NCBI RefSeq assembly: GCF_003202755.1
Contig: NZ_QGLK01000004.1
Span: 310,001 to 374,000, forward strand
DNA: 64,000 bases
DNA from: Bifidobacterium asteroides
GTDB lineage: Bacteria > Actinomycetota > Actinomycetes > Actinomycetales > Bifidobacteriaceae
Direction: 5' to 3'
This document shows positions 26,712-37,367 of this stretch, in pieces. A model generated the notes under the pieces. That model worked only from the letters and a program-made list of their open reading frames with translations. It was not told where the DNA came from and did not search any database. The position numbers and the translations under genes were made by a program. Every line of letters begins with the position of its first letter. Position 1 is the first letter of the stretch.

Positions 26712-29354
26712 TTACTCAGCTGAACCCTCTGGCGGCTCATCACCCAAGGGACGTTCCACCCGATCTGCCTGAGAGGCATCCTCAGAGAGATCGGCATCTG
26801 GGGTAGCAGACACTGGGGCTCCAACCAGTTCAGGCTCCTGGTTCTGCCCATCGGCAGAGCTGGCCGCATGCCGGGGTCCCTCGAAAGGCTTGCCAGTGAA
26901 GGTGAACTCGCCCAGGATGCCCTCGCCTTCGGCGTCAACCTGGACGGACTCATTGTCCGTAAGGTCGCCCATGAGGATCTTCTCAGAGACCGCATCCTCG
27001 ATGTCGCGCTGGATGACGCGGCGCAGAGGCCGGGCGCCCAGGAGCGGATCGAAGCCCTTCTCGGCCAGCAGGTCCTTGGCCTTGTCGGTCAGATCCAGGG
27101 ACATGTGGCGTTCAAAGAGACGATCGTTAAGCTGAGCGATGTCCAGATCGACGATCTGGCGGACCTGGGGCTCGGTCAGCTGTTGGAAGACGATGATGTC
27201 ATCCAGGCGGTTCAGGAACTCAGGCCTGAACTGCTGCTTGAGCTCACTGGTCACCTGGTCCTTCATCCTCTGATAGGAGGTCTCGGTGTTGCCGCTCACA
27301 TTGAAGCCGGTGTTGGCCGCCTTGGCGATGTCGCGGGTTCCCAGGTTGGTGGTCAGAATGATGATGGTGTTCTTGAAGTCCACCATGCGACCCTGGCCAT
27401 CGGTCAGATGACCGTCGTCCAGCACCTGCAGAAGGGTGTTGAAGATGTCCGGATGAGCCTTCTCGATCTCGTCGAAGAGGACCACGGAGAATGGCTTACG
27501 CCTGACCTTCTCGGTCAGCTCGCCGCCCTCTTCGTATCCCACATACCCCGGAGGGGCACCGAATAGACGAGAGGTGGAGTACTTCTCCGAGAACTCGGAC
27601 ATATCCACCCGGATCAAGGCATCCTCATCGTCAAAGAGGAACTGGGCCAGAGCCTTGGCCAGCTCAGTCTTGCCCACGCCGGTGGGTCCAGCGAAGATGA
27701 AGGAACCTGCAGGACGCTTTGGATCCTTAAGACCGACACGCGTACGACGGATGGAACGGGAGAGGGCGGAGACAGCTTCATCCTGGCCGATGATCCGCTT
27801 GTGCAGCTCCTTCTCCATACCCAGGAGCTTCTTGGACTCGGCCTGGGTCAGCTTGAAGACCGGGATGCCGGTGGTCGAGGAGACCACCTCGGCAATCACG
27901 TCCTCGTCGACAACCATCTTCACGTCGGACTCGCCCTCGTGCCAGGCCTTCTCCTTCTCCTTGCGCTCGGCCTCCAGCTTCTCCTGGCTGTCACGCAACT
28001 GAGCGGCCTTCTCAAAGTCCTGGTCCTTGATGGCCTGGTCCTTCTGAGCTGAGATACGATCCACCTTGGTATCAAGTTCTTTGAGCTCCGGCGGGGCGGT
28101 CAGCCGCTTGATGCGCAGACGTGCGCCGGCCTCATCAATCAAATCGATGGCCTTGTCAGGCAGGTTCCTGTCCTGAATGTAGCGTGCAGAGAGCTCGGCC
28201 GCCGATTGCAGGGCCTTGTCAGTGATAGTGACGTGGTGATGATGCTCGTAGCGACCGCGCAGACCCTTAAGGATCTCGATGGTCTGGGCGATTGTGGGCT
28301 CGGAGACCTGAATGGGTTGGAATCGCCGCTCCAGGGCTGCATCCTTCTCGATGTACTTGCGGTACTCGTCGGTAGTGGTGGCGCCGATGGTCTGCAGCTC
28401 GCCGCGGGCCAGCAGGGGCTTGAGCATATCAGAAGCGCCCAAGGCCCCATCGGCCGAACCTGCACCGACGATGGTATGAATCTCATCAATGAAGAGAATG
28501 ATGTCGCCCCGGGTCTTGATCTCCTTGAGCACCTTCTTCAGACGCTCCTCGAAGTCGCCCCGGTAGCGGGAACCGGCCACCATAGAGCCCAGATCCAGCG
28601 AGTAGACCTGCTTGCCCTTGAGCGTCTCTGGAACATCGCCCTCATGAATCTTTTGCGCCAGGCCTTCGACCACGGCAGTCTTGCCCACGCCAGGCTCACC
28701 GATCAGCACCGGGTTGTTCTTGGTCCTCCTGGACAGGACGACCATGACCCGCTCAATCTCGTTGGCTCGGCCGATGACCGGGTCCAGCTTGCCTTCAGCG
28801 GCTTCCTGGGTCAGGTTCCTGCCGAACTGGTCCAGAATGGCCGAACCGGTCTGCCCACCCTTGTTGGAAACGCCGCCGGCATTGGCCAGATCGCCCTTGC
28901 CAGCGTCGCCGCCTTCATGGTTGCCGCGAATCATGTCAATAGTGGCAGTCCGCAGATCGCCCAGGTCTACACCCATCTTGATCAACACCTGGGTGCCGAC
29001 GCCCTCACCCTCACGAATGAGGCCGAGGAGGATGTGCTCGGTGCCAATGTATGAGTGACCCAGTTGAAGAGCTTCGCGCAGCGACAGCTCCAAGACCTGA
29101 CGGGCGTGCGGTGTAAATGGGATGTGCCCATTGGGGACCGCATTGCCCTTACCGATCATCTCCTCAACCTGCTTGCGTGTGGCATCCAGTTCCACGCCCT
29201 TGGAGGCCAGGGCCTTGGCGGCAACACCGTCACCTTCCCTGATCAGGCCCAGGAGGAGGTGCTCGGTGCCGATGTAGTTGTGCTGCAGGGTGCGGGCCTC
29301 TTCCTGCGCCAGCACAATCACCCGCCGCGCACGGTCGGTAAACCGTTCGAACAT
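26712..29354 (-). CDS. clpC: ATP-dependent Clp protease ATP-binding subunit ClpC
   Basis: 880 residues from ATG 29354 ([17 protein letters not shown]), with AAGGA 6 bp upstream; a longer frame to 29384 is ignored. ClpC unfolds damaged or tagged proteins and feeds them to ClpP. The domain order is standard: a double Clp-N repeat (about 1-145), AAA-1 with [15 protein letters not shown], a UVR-type coiled middle domain ([20 protein letters not shown]), AAA-2 with [15 protein letters not shown] and [16 protein letters not shown], then the C-terminal D2-small domain. The last 60 residues are acidic and unconserved. It is monocistronic, ending in a strong terminator, with a candidate ClgR-type site upstream. 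Confidence 0.97.
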   Translation of the reverse strand: MFERFTDRARRVIVLAQEEARTLQHNYIGTEHLLLGLIREGDGVAAKALASKGVELDATRKQVEEMIGKGNAVPNGHIPFTPHARQVLELSLREALQLGHSYIGTEHILLGLIREGEGVGTQVLIKMGVDLGDLRTATIDMIRGNHEGGDAGKGDLANAGGVSNKGGQTGSAILDQFGRNLTQEAAEGKLDPVIGRANEIERVMVVLSRRTKNNPVLIGEPGVGKTAVVEGLAQKIHEGDVPETLKGKQVYSLDLGSMVAGSRYRGDFEERLKKVLKEIKTRGDIILFIDEIHTIVGAGSADGALGASDMLKPLLARGELQTIGATTTDEYRKYIEKDAALERRFQPIQVSEPTIAQTIEILKGLRGRYEHHHHVTITDKALQSAAELSARYIQDRNLPDKAIDLIDEAGARLRIKRLTAPPELKELDTKVDRISAQKDQAIKDQDFEKAAQLRDSQEKLEAERKEKEKAWHEGESDVKMVVDEDVIAEVVSSTTGIPVFKLTQAESKKLLGMEKELHKRIIGQDEAVSALSRSIRRTRVGLKDPKRPAGSFIFAGPTGVGKTELAKALAQFLFDDEDALIRVDMSEFSEKYSTSRLFGAPPGYVGYEEGGELTEKVRRKPFSVVLFDEIEKAHPDIFNTLLQVLDDGHLTDGQGRMVDFKNTIIILTTNLGTRDIAKAANTGFNVSGNTETSYQRMKDQVTSELKQQFRPEFLNRLDDIIVFQQLTEPQVRQIVDLDIAQLNDRLFERHMSLDLTDKAKDLLAEKGFDPLLGARPLRRVIQRDIEDAVSEKILMGDLTDNESVQVDAEGEGILGEFTFTGKPFEGPRHAASSADGQNQEPELVGAPVSATPDADLSEDASQADRVERPLGDEPPEGSAE

Positions 29355-29426
29355 ACTTGTCCTTCCCTTTGATCCGTAATTCACTCTACAGATTTACGGT
29401 GACGTTTATTCTCGGCCCGCCGGTGA

Positions 29427-29443
29427 TTGCGCTCTGAACGCAA
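29427..29443. promoter_or_regulatory. clpC: Candidate ClgR-type operator upstream of clpC
   Basis: TTGCG (29427-29431) and CGCAA (29439-29443) form an inverted repeat with a 7-bp centre, 73 bp before the clpC start. ClgR is known in actinobacteria, including bifidobacteria, to activate clp genes through GC-centred dyads of this kind. Assignment to ClgR is inference. Confidence 0.4.
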
Positions 29444-29456
29444 CGAGGCCTTGGAA

Positions 29457-30443
29457 TCAGTCCCCTGAACCGTCTTCCGACTCCATCTGCTCCATGAGCT
29501 CCACCTCAGGGCGCTCCTCGCGTGGCTTCTGCCTGACCACATCAATATGAAGATCGTCATAGGCCGGTTGGGATTGAACCCAAAGATGGGACTCCTCCTG
29601 GGGCTCGATCTCAGAATGTTCGCCGCAACCATGATCCAGGGAGACCACGCGACCGTCGTCCGGGCTCCAACGATTCGCGCACACGCCGAACATAGTCCCC
29701 AGATCGCCTGCCAGGGGAATCATGAATCCGCAGGTCTCGCATGTCTTGCCCCTGGCCGTTCGGGTCGACAGGGACTTGGGACCGTGCTGACCTTCGTACC
29801 AGCGCTTGGCAGTTGTGGCCCTGGCCTCGGCGGTCATCACGTGTCGGCGGCTCAGAGCAAAACGATCGACGGCCTCATCCAGGTCGGCGACAGAGGTCTG
29901 TGCGCCAAGAGAAACCTGATCATTCGGTTCCTGCCCTTGAATGTCCTTTTCGTCACCTGAGCGATCTACCAGGCGGAAGACCGCACCATCATTCTCCTGA
30001 TCGGCACCATCAGCATCAACCGATGCTGATTCTGTCCTGGCTTCTTCGTTGTCTTCGTGAGTCTGAAGACTAGCTTGCGCTGGCTTGTATCCGACTGTCA
30101 GCCTGGGATCGTCGGGATCGGTTCCCATGACGTCGGTCACGCTCAGATCCGAGGGCAGCAGGCGATCCTTCCAAGGAACCCATGCCGGAGGCTGAAGGGC
30201 CGCATCAGTGGGCACCAGGGACGATTCATCCACAGTCCAGGTATCGGCATCCTCGTCACGGTAAAGGGTAACCGACCATTGCCAGCCCTCGTAGCCCTTG
30301 ATGGCCGAGGCGAACCGGTAGTCCCAGACTCCATCCCCGATCGGGGTACGGCCGACCAGTTCACCGACCTCATCACTGTCGGCAGCCACGCTCAGAGCCA
30401 CTCGCCTGGCCAGTTCCTCAGGATCTAGGTCCTCTTGAACCAT
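29457..30443 (-). CDS. DUF3027 domain protein
   Basis: 328 residues, ATG 30443. The N-terminal 110 residues match the actinobacterial DUF3027 layout: ARRVALSVAADSDEVGELVG, DYRFASAIKGYEGWQWSVTLYRD, then VDESSLVPTDAALQPPAWVPWKDR. An acidic low-complexity linker follows, and the C-terminal part carries a probable zinc-binding motif: CETCGFMIPL with a later CANRW and HGCGEHS. Function unknown. It sits between clpC (72 bp upstream of its start) and a cold-shock gene on the same strand, a conserved actinobacterial grouping as far as I recall. It may be a nucleic-acid or ribosome-associated factor, but nothing in the sequence proves it. Confidence 0.8.
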   Translation of the reverse strand: MVQEDLDPEELARRVALSVAADSDEVGELVGRTPIGDGVWDYRFASAIKGYEGWQWSVTLYRDEDADTWTVDESSLVPTDAALQPPAWVPWKDRLLPSDLSVTDVMGTDPDDPRLTVGYKPAQASLQTHEDNEEARTESASVDADGADQENDGAVFRLVDRSGDEKDIQGQEPNDQVSLGAQTSVADLDEAVDRFALSRRHVMTAEARATTAKRWYEGQHGPKSLSTRTARGKTCETCGFMIPLAGDLGTMFGVCANRWSPDDGRVVSLDHGCGEHSEIEPQEESHLWVQSQPAYDDLHIDVVRQKPREERPEVELMEQMESEDGSGD

Positions 30444-30511
30444 CTATCACACCTTCATCATCAGTGGGACCGGACAAGACCGATCCACGTCGGATTCCTC
30501 TCGCCGTCCAC

Positions 30512-30901
30512 TCAGTCCGGCACATCAAAGTCATCGGCCACAGCCCTCAGGAGGGTGGCCAGCTTGGCGGATTCGGCCCGACCTGGATAGTGGTGCCGAC
30601 GCAGTCCGTTGCCAGCCGAATCCAGCAGCTTGATCAAATCCTCCACGATGGCGGCCATATCGTCCGGATCAGGTCGCTTGGCGCGCAGGATGGAGGGAGT
30701 CGGCCCCATCAGCTTCAGATCCAGGGCCTGGGGCCCCTTGCGGCCCTCCGCCACCGAGAACTCCACCCGGGATCCCTTACGTACGGTGGATACCCCGGCA
30801 GGCAGGGCTGATGAGGGCAGGAAGACATCCCCACCTTGTTCATCCGTGATGAACCCGAACCCCCGCTTGGCGTCGTACCACCGTACTCTCCCGCTGGGCA
30901 T
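30512..30901 (-). CDS. Cold-shock domain protein with C-terminal extension
   Basis: 129 residues, ATG 30901 with GGAAG upstream. Residues 1-65 form a cold-shock OB fold: GRVRWYDAKRGFGFITDEQGGDVFLPSSAL contains RNP1-like GFGFI and RNP2-like DVFLP. The long C-terminal tail (PTPSILRAKRPDPDDMAAIVEDLIKLLDSAGNGLRR...) is typical of the larger actinobacterial CspB-type proteins and is helical. Such proteins bind single-stranded RNA or DNA. It is distinct from the short cold-shock protein at 36997. It is co-directional with DUF3027, 68 bp away, likely in one unit. Confidence 0.88.
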   Translation of the reverse strand: MPSGRVRWYDAKRGFGFITDEQGGDVFLPSSALPAGVSTVRKGSRVEFSVAEGRKGPQALDLKLMGPTPSILRAKRPDPDDMAAIVEDLIKLLDSAGNGLRRHHYPGRAESAKLATLLRAVADDFDVPD

Positions 30902-30987
30902 GCTCTGCCACTTCCTTACGTTGCTTCTTGAACAAATATATCCGAAATTAGTCTACCTGACTGGAGCGGGCAGGACGACCCATCTTG

Positions 30988-32943
30988 TCATAGGCGTACG
31001 GGATGGTTGGCGGCAGAATTGGCCTGGTCCTCAACGTGCCCCTGATCCCGGCTGACGCCCTGTGGCATGACGATGGTGAAGGTCAAGCCGCCACCCGGGG
31101 TCTGCGAAGCGCAGATGAACCCCTGATGGGCCTTGACAATAGACTGGACGATGGCCAGTCCAAGCCCCGTGCCGCCTTTCTCCCGAGCCCTGGACGGGTC
31201 GGCCGTGTAGAAGCGCTCGAACAGCCTGGCCCTGGATTCCTCGGGGACACCTGGCCCGTGGTCAACCACGCGAATGATGGCGTAGTCAGTGCCCACATGG
31301 CTGTTCTCTGCCACCTGAATCGCCTCTGTCAGTCGTCCCAGCGAAGATTCAGTGGCCTCCAGCCTTGTCAAATCCGCTGGAGCGATGGTTGCCCTGACAA
31401 GGCCCAATCCCACCTGGACCGGGGAATCAGATGGAGTATAGCGGTGAATATTGCCCACGATATTGGTGATCACCTGACGCAAACGGCTGGGGTCGCCAGT
31501 CACCTGTACCGAGGGCAGAGATCCCTCCTGAATGTCCAGGCTGACCGATGGGCCCAGGTGCCCGCCCACGGTGATTTTCTCCTTGTTGCGTCCCTTGAGG
31601 CCTGGCAGTCCCTTGTTGGCCGTAGCTTGCATTTCCTGAGGGGCAGGCTGATCCTCGGTATGCAGGCAAACCTTTCCTGTAGCCACATCTCTATCCGGGT
31701 CCAGGGCATGCAGGTCATCCACTCCGTCCCGCACCAGTCCAGTCAGATCGACCGACAGGGTCGGGTCGATCCCCCTGCCCTCATCCAGACGAGCAAGCGA
31801 AAGCAGATCCGTAACCAGGACCGTCATCCTGGTGGAAGAATCCTCGATGTGCCGAATGGACTTATCGGCACGCTCCAAAGCCCCTGGATAGTCGCGCTGC
31901 ATCCTGTAGAGCTCTGCATAGCCGTGGATGGCGGCCAGAGGGGTACGCAGCTCGTGGCTAGCATCCGAAACGAACTGCTTCATCTTTTCAGTGGTCTGGC
32001 GCTGCTCGTCGAAGGAATGCTCGATTCGTGCCAGCATGGCATTGAGGGATGCCGCCAAGGAGCCCACCTCGGTATTTTCTGGGAAGCTGGGAATGCGTTG
32101 GGAAAGGTCGCCGGCCGCTATCTTTGCAGCAGTCTTCTCGATGCGCTTGAGGGGAACCAGAGTGGACTGGATCAGCAGGACCGAGATAATCCCGCCCAGA
32201 AGAACCACCACGGCGGAGATGACCATGCAGAAAGCCGTCAGATCGTGTACAGCCTCATCCTGGTCGCTCATGGACAAACCGATGAAGAGTACGCCGCTGA
32301 TTTCGGACCCGTCCAGTTCATTGCGCAACTTCCACTGCATGGCAACCACACGCCAGGAGGCCCGGGCTCGCTTCATGGTGTCGCGGTCTGGCGAGGCTTG
32401 TTTAGAGATCCGCACGTATGCTGGTACCGTGGTCGGCTGGCCAAGGGGTATCGAGTCCATGCTGCCGTCGGCAGGCAGACGCGGGCGGGAGATGACCCCG
32501 TTGACCTGCATGGGATTCAGATCGTCCGAAATGATATGCAGGTCGTCGTCACGGATCTGCAGGAAGTAGTCGGTGGGGCCCAGGCCGTTCTTGCTCAGAT
32601 CCTCCTGACGCAAAAGGGTGGCATTGCGGATTCCCAGATTGGCCTGGCGGATCAGCTGCGAGTCCGTGCGCTTCATCAGGTAGTCGTCGGCCATCTGGCA
32701 GATTGCTACAGAAACGCCTACCGTACCCACGATGAGCAGGATGAGCATGCTGGCCACAAGTTTGGTACTTAAGGGAATCGCAGCCAGAGGCGACCTGGGC
32801 ATAGACCTGCCCCGCGGCTTGTTGGCGTCGGCTCTCATGCCGGAGTCCGAACCCTTGAACGACCTGGACCTGTCAGCCGACCTCGGGTCGGGAACAGCCG
32901 ACTGTTCTGTCTTAGGGGTCGGACTCTGGGGACTAGTCGCCAT
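30988..32943 (-). CDS. Two-component sensor histidine kinase
   Basis: 651 residues, ATG 32943, overlapping the response-regulator gene by 11 bp. A proline- and arginine-rich N-terminal tail of about 55 residues precedes TM1 (TKLVASMLILLIVGTVGVSVAI). An extracytoplasmic sensor domain runs to about 235, then TM2 (MVISAVVVLLGGIISVLL) and a HAMP linker (LKRIEKTAAKIAAGDLSQRIP). The HisKA box has the phospho-acceptor His about 330 in SDASHELRTPLAAIHGY. The ATP-binding domain has VTNIVGNIHRYTP-type N box, VDHGPGVP, FYTADPSR and GGTGLGLAIV. It resembles TrcS/CutS-type actinobacterial kinases. The ligand is unknown; with the TPM and WXG100 neighbours an envelope signal is possible. Confidence 0.9.
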   Translation of the reverse strand: MATSPQSPTPKTEQSAVPDPRSADRSRSFKGSDSGMRADANKPRGRSMPRSPLAAIPLSTKLVASMLILLIVGTVGVSVAICQMADDYLMKRTDSQLIRQANLGIRNATLLRQEDLSKNGLGPTDYFLQIRDDDLHIISDDLNPMQVNGVISRPRLPADGSMDSIPLGQPTTVPAYVRISKQASPDRDTMKRARASWRVVAMQWKLRNELDGSEISGVLFIGLSMSDQDEAVHDLTAFCMVISAVVVLLGGIISVLLIQSTLVPLKRIEKTAAKIAAGDLSQRIPSFPENTEVGSLAASLNAMLARIEHSFDEQRQTTEKMKQFVSDASHELRTPLAAIHGYAELYRMQRDYPGALERADKSIRHIEDSSTRMTVLVTDLLSLARLDEGRGIDPTLSVDLTGLVRDGVDDLHALDPDRDVATGKVCLHTEDQPAPQEMQATANKGLPGLKGRNKEKITVGGHLGPSVSLDIQEGSLPSVQVTGDPSRLRQVITNIVGNIHRYTPSDSPVQVGLGLVRATIAPADLTRLEATESSLGRLTEAIQVAENSHVGTDYAIIRVVDHGPGVPEESRARLFERFYTADPSRAREKGGTGLGLAIVQSIVKAHQGFICASQTPGGGLTFTIVMPQGVSRDQGHVEDQANSAANHPVRL

Positions 32944-33691
32944 CGCCGCCGTCCGATGCGTTCTGCTTGGGTGCCCGGATCATATAGCCGATTCCTCGCT
33001 TGGTCTCGATCAACGGGATGACCTTGTGTTCCCGGCCATGCCCGTCGCTGACGGTGATACCATCCACCTTCTTGCGCAGGTAGGAGATGTAGGATTCCAC
33101 AATGGCCGCATCGCCGCCCCAGTCGTACTGCCAGACGTGGTCCAGAATCTGGGCCTTGCTGAGCACGCGACCTTCATTGTCCATTAAGTAGCGTAGCAGC
33201 TTGTATTCGGTCGGGCTCAGGTCGATTGGTCGGCCAGCCCTGGTGACGTCATGGGAATCCTCGTTGATCTCCAGATCGCCCACGCGGATGATCGGGTCGT
33301 CCTCCTGATGCTCGCGGGTTCTGCGCAGTATGGCCTTGATTCTGGCCACGACCTCCTCCAGGCTGAAGGGTTTGGTCACGTAATCGTCACCGCCCACAGT
33401 CAGCCCCATGACCTTGTCCTGGGTGTCATCCCTGGCCGTCAGGAAGAGCACCGGCGCATCGATTCCCTCCTGACGGATACGGGAGGTGACTGTGAACCCA
33501 TCGATGTCAGGCAGCATGACATCCAGGACGATCAGATCGGGCTGGATGCGCTCAATGACCTGAATGGCCTCGGAGCCGGACGCTGCGGTCTCAACCGCAA
33601 AGCCCGCGAAGTGCAGGGAAGCCACCAGCAGATCCCTGATGGACGGTTCGTCGTCGACCACGACCAGTTGTGCTTGCGTCGGTTTGCTCAT
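32933..33691 (-). CDS. OmpR-family response regulator
   Basis: 252 residues, ATG 33691. Receiver domain 1-125: acidic pocket VVVDDEPS, phospho-acceptor Asp about 57 in LIVLDVMLPDIDG, FLTARDD and VTKPFSLEEVVARI. Winged-helix DNA-binding domain about 140-240: LSPTEYKLLRYLMDNEGRVLSKAQILDHVW and SYISYLRKKVD, ending KRGIGYMIRAP. It forms the regulator half of the pair with the kinase downstream, and starts only 4 bp after the TPM-protein gene, so all three genes form one operon. The layout resembles the TrcR group. Confidence 0.93.
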   Translation of the reverse strand: MSKPTQAQLVVVDDEPSIRDLLVASLHFAGFAVETAASGSEAIQVIERIQPDLIVLDVMLPDIDGFTVTSRIRQEGIDAPVLFLTARDDTQDKVMGLTVGGDDYVTKPFSLEEVVARIKAILRRTREHQEDDPIIRVGDLEINEDSHDVTRAGRPIDLSPTEYKLLRYLMDNEGRVLSKAQILDHVWQYDWGGDAAIVESYISYLRKKVDGITVSDGHGREHKVIPLIETKRGIGYMIRAPKQNASDGGDGD

Positions 33692-33695
33692 GGCT

Positions 33696-34514
33696 TCAGC
33701 TTGCCGCCTCTTTCTGGGTATTGTCTGAAAGTTCGCTGACCGTCTCTGCCGGGCGTGATTTCTTCTTCACTGAACTGGACCTGCGATGATGAGCCCCGCT
33801 TCGGCTGCTGCGACGCCACCAAATCGTAACGGCTATACCCAGAACGACCAGGACCACAACCGTTACCGAAAGAGCGATGATCATGACCCGGTGATGTCTG
33901 TGGTTTTGGTCAAGAGTCTCCACTTGGGTCATCATGGCTTTGGCCGAGCCCACCCAGTCAGGATTGCGGCTTTTGGTGACCGGCTCCAGAGCAGCCTGCG
34001 AGAGCTGATCCACGCTGGATTGGTCCTTGAGCCAGGCCTGCGAGTTGCTGGAGACTGCCACCACCAATTTGCCGTCCTGAGAGGCCACGGCCAGCATAAC
34101 CGTGTCTTGGGCAGGCTTCATCGATTCGAGCACCCGGGATGCCCAGATCTCCGGCTTGACGCCCTCATAGAAATGCGGCAAGTAGAGCAGTCGGACCGAT
34201 ACCCCTGTTTGCTCTGCAGTCTCCTTGATCGCATCCTTGACGGATCCTACATCCGAGCCCAGCAGATTCTGTGGATCAGTGATCGTGTCGGTCATGGTTC
34301 CGGCCCCGGTCTGAGGCTCATCAGCAAAGACCCTGGTCGGTCCAAGGGCGCTCGTCATCAAAACCATCAAAAGCAGGAAAGCCAGAACCCGCCCCATGAC
34401 CGGAGCGCAGCCCGGACTCGCCTTGTGGAGGAAGACTCGTTCGACCACATGGATCCGTGGACGGGGCAACTGCGTGAACACTGTCATAGTGTCCACAGTA
34501 GCGGCTGACGGCAT
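33696..34514 (-). CDS. TPM-domain membrane protein
   Basis: 272 residues from ATG 34514, which has GGGGAG 6 bp upstream; an internal ATG at 34397 lacks such a site. A long N-terminal region leads to a signal or anchor segment (VLAFLLLMVLMTSALG) with a probable cleavage at VFADEP. The TPM-like extracytoplasmic domain covers about 75-190 (ITDPQNLLGSDVGSVKDAIKETAEQTGVSVRLLYLPHF, VMLAVASQDGKLVVAVSSNSQAWL). A second membrane helix (VMIIALSVTVVVLVVLGIAVTIW) ends in a basic Ser/Arg-rich cytoplasmic tail. TPM proteins are often linked to stress or photosystem repair, but the biochemical role is unclear here. It heads the response regulator and kinase operon. Confidence 0.72.
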   Translation of the reverse strand: MPSAATVDTMTVFTQLPRPRIHVVERVFLHKASPGCAPVMGRVLAFLLLMVLMTSALGPTRVFADEPQTGAGTMTDTITDPQNLLGSDVGSVKDAIKETAEQTGVSVRLLYLPHFYEGVKPEIWASRVLESMKPAQDTVMLAVASQDGKLVVAVSSNSQAWLKDQSSVDQLSQAALEPVTKSRNPDWVGSAKAMMTQVETLDQNHRHHRVMIIALSVTVVVLVVLGIAVTIWWRRSSRSGAHHRRSSSVKKKSRPAETVSELSDNTQKEAAS

Positions 34515-34556
34515 CGGACTCCCCCACCATCACCGCCATTCACGGAAAGGACAACC

Positions 34557-34850
34557 ATGACACGGTTCCAAGTTGATTCAGATCAGATACAGACCGCCTC
34601 CGGCGCAGTCAGCGGCTCGATAGGGGCCATCAGAGATGCCGTGGCGGGAATGTACACCAACCTGGACAATCTCCAAAGTGTCTGGCAAGGCTCGGCGGCC
34701 AGCCAATTCGCCACAGTGGCCCAGCAGTGGCGCGCCTCTCAAGCCCAGATGGAACAGGCACTTGAAGGCATCCAGGCGGCTTTAACCCAAGCTTCTGCTC
34801 TCTATGCAGATACGGAAGCCCAGGCCACACGCCTCTTCGCCGGAGCCTGA
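34557..34850 (+). CDS. WXG100-family protein (ESAT-6-like)
   Basis: 97 residues, ATG 34557 with GGAAAGGA upstream. The fold is a helical hairpin with the hallmark WxG turn as WQGSAASQF at about residue 43-51. Such proteins are exported by type VII secretion systems or act as partner chaperones. The gene is alone between a divergent TPM gene and the groEL terminator. No EccC/EssC ATPase or other type VII component is visible in the window, so the export route lies elsewhere or is absent. The downstream stretch 34851-34965 shows no gene. Confidence 0.85.
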   Translation: MTRFQVDSDQIQTASGAVSGSIGAIRDAVAGMYTNLDNLQSVWQGSAASQFATVAQQWRASQAQMEQALEGIQAALTQASALYADTEAQATRLFAGA

Positions 34851-34967
34851 GCACCGGACCGATGTGCTGGCAGCTCAAAGCTATTTGACCATGGCATATC
34901 GGGCCCAGATCTGGCAAGCATCTGGAAAGACAGAACAGACGATAAACGAAAGCAGACCATAAAAGAA

Positions 34968-35008
34968 ACGGGGGCCTGCGCACCATTGCCCGGTGCGCAG
35001 GCCCCCGT
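34968..35008 (-). terminator. groEL terminator
   Basis: The 17-nt arms 34968-34984 and 34992-35008 are perfectly complementary around a 7-nt loop. On the minus strand the stem is followed by a T-rich tract (TTTCTTTTAT). It lies 50 bp beyond the groEL stop and is a textbook intrinsic terminator. Confidence 0.9.
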
Positions 35009-35057
35009 CCTTGGCGATCACTAGGTTCAGCCGAAAGCCCGGCCGAACCTTAAAGGA

Positions 35058-36743
<1,686 letters not shown>

Positions 36744-36755
36744 TCAGCTATCGTG

Positions 36756-36782
36756 TTATCACTCCCGCACCTCGAGTGCTAA
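36756..36782. promoter_or_regulatory. groL: CIRCE operator, proximal copy
   Basis: TTATCACTC-N9-GAGTGCTAA, one mismatch from the consensus TTAGCACTC-N9-GAGTGCTAA. It lies 79 bp upstream of the groEL ATG. HrcA binds such sites and represses chaperonin genes until heat shock. Confidence 0.85.
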
Positions 36783-36791
36783 TTCAGCAGA

Positions 36792-36818
36792 TTAGCACTC
36801 GCTGGGGCCGAGTGCCAA
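36792..36818. promoter_or_regulatory. groL: CIRCE operator, distal copy
   Basis: TTAGCACTC-N9-GAGTGCCAA, one mismatch from consensus, 9 bp beyond the proximal copy. The inner half-sites of the two copies also read as GAGTGCTAA-N9-TTAGCACTC, but that is an everted arrangement of neighbouring sites. The remainder of 36819-36940 shows no gene. Confidence 0.9.
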
Positions 36819-36940
36819 CCCGAAGGGAAAATACGCTGCAGGCTGTATGTCATATCAGACTTAACTTATCGGCCGCGTCTGCAGACAATCCATATCCTGC
36901 ACAATCTTGGCTCAGCGTCTGGATATTGTCTAAGGAGTCA

Positions 36941-36972
36941 TAAAAAGGGACCCCGGAATAACCCGGGGTCCC
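36941..36972 (-). terminator. Terminator of the small cold-shock gene
   Basis: GGGACCCCGG (36947-36956) pairs with CCGGGGTCCC (36963-36972); on the minus strand a run of five T follows the stem. It lies 24 bp beyond the stop of the cold-shock gene. Confidence 0.9.
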
Positions 36973-36996
36973 CATGACGAATACAGAAGACGACAA

Positions 36997-37200
36997 TCAG
37001 AGCTTGGTGACCTTGGTTGCCTGCAGACCCTTGGGGCCCTGCTCCACCTGATATTCGACCTTATCTCCCTCATCAAGGGTCTTGAAACCATCGGACTGAA
37101 TGGCTGAGTAGTGCACGAACACGTCCTCGCCGCCATCGTCAGGATTGATGAATCCGTAACCCTTGCCAGCGCTGAAGAATTTCACAGTGCCTTGTGCCAT
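36997..37200 (-). CDS. Small cold-shock protein
   Basis: 67 residues from ATG 37200 ([18 protein letters not shown]), with AAGGAAG about 7 bp upstream. This is a minimal CspA-type OB fold with RNP1 KGYGFI and RNP2 VFVHYSAI. It binds single-stranded nucleic acids and acts as an RNA chaperone at low temperature. It is transcribed alone, with its own terminator and a leader of about 70 nt. Confidence 0.95.
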   Translation of the reverse strand: MAQGTVKFFSAGKGYGFINPDDGGEDVFVHYSAIQSDGFKTLDEGDKVEYQVEQGPKGLQATKVTKL

Positions 37201-37274
37201 AACTAACTTCCTTAACATAGGTGCCGCGTCACAACAGATACGAGACTGACCGCATCTGCCTGGTCGGCAAAGTC

Positions 37275-37304
37275 AGTTTAGGCCTATTTATGAAGCAATT
37301 GCAA
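37275..37304 (-). promoter_or_regulatory. Possible promoter of the small cold-shock gene
   Basis: On the minus strand TTGCAA (37299-37304) and TAAACT (37275-37280) are 18 bp apart, giving a start near 37268 and a leader of about 68 nt. Both boxes are imperfect, so this is tentative. Confidence 0.35.
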
Positions 37305-37367
37305 AACGCCGAGCCGAAATTCTGAATGTTTTGCCGTCGTATTTCCCCGCTGTCCGGCTGACCGGAC

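Noticed and set aside
31003..32772. 589-residue plus-strand open frame opposite the histidine kinase
   Set aside because: The kinase on the other strand has complete motifs; this frame has none.
36774..36800. Everted CIRCE (GAGTGCTAA-N9-TTAGCACTC)
   Set aside because: It consists of the inner half-sites of two proper CIRCE elements; the normal orientation of each explains it.
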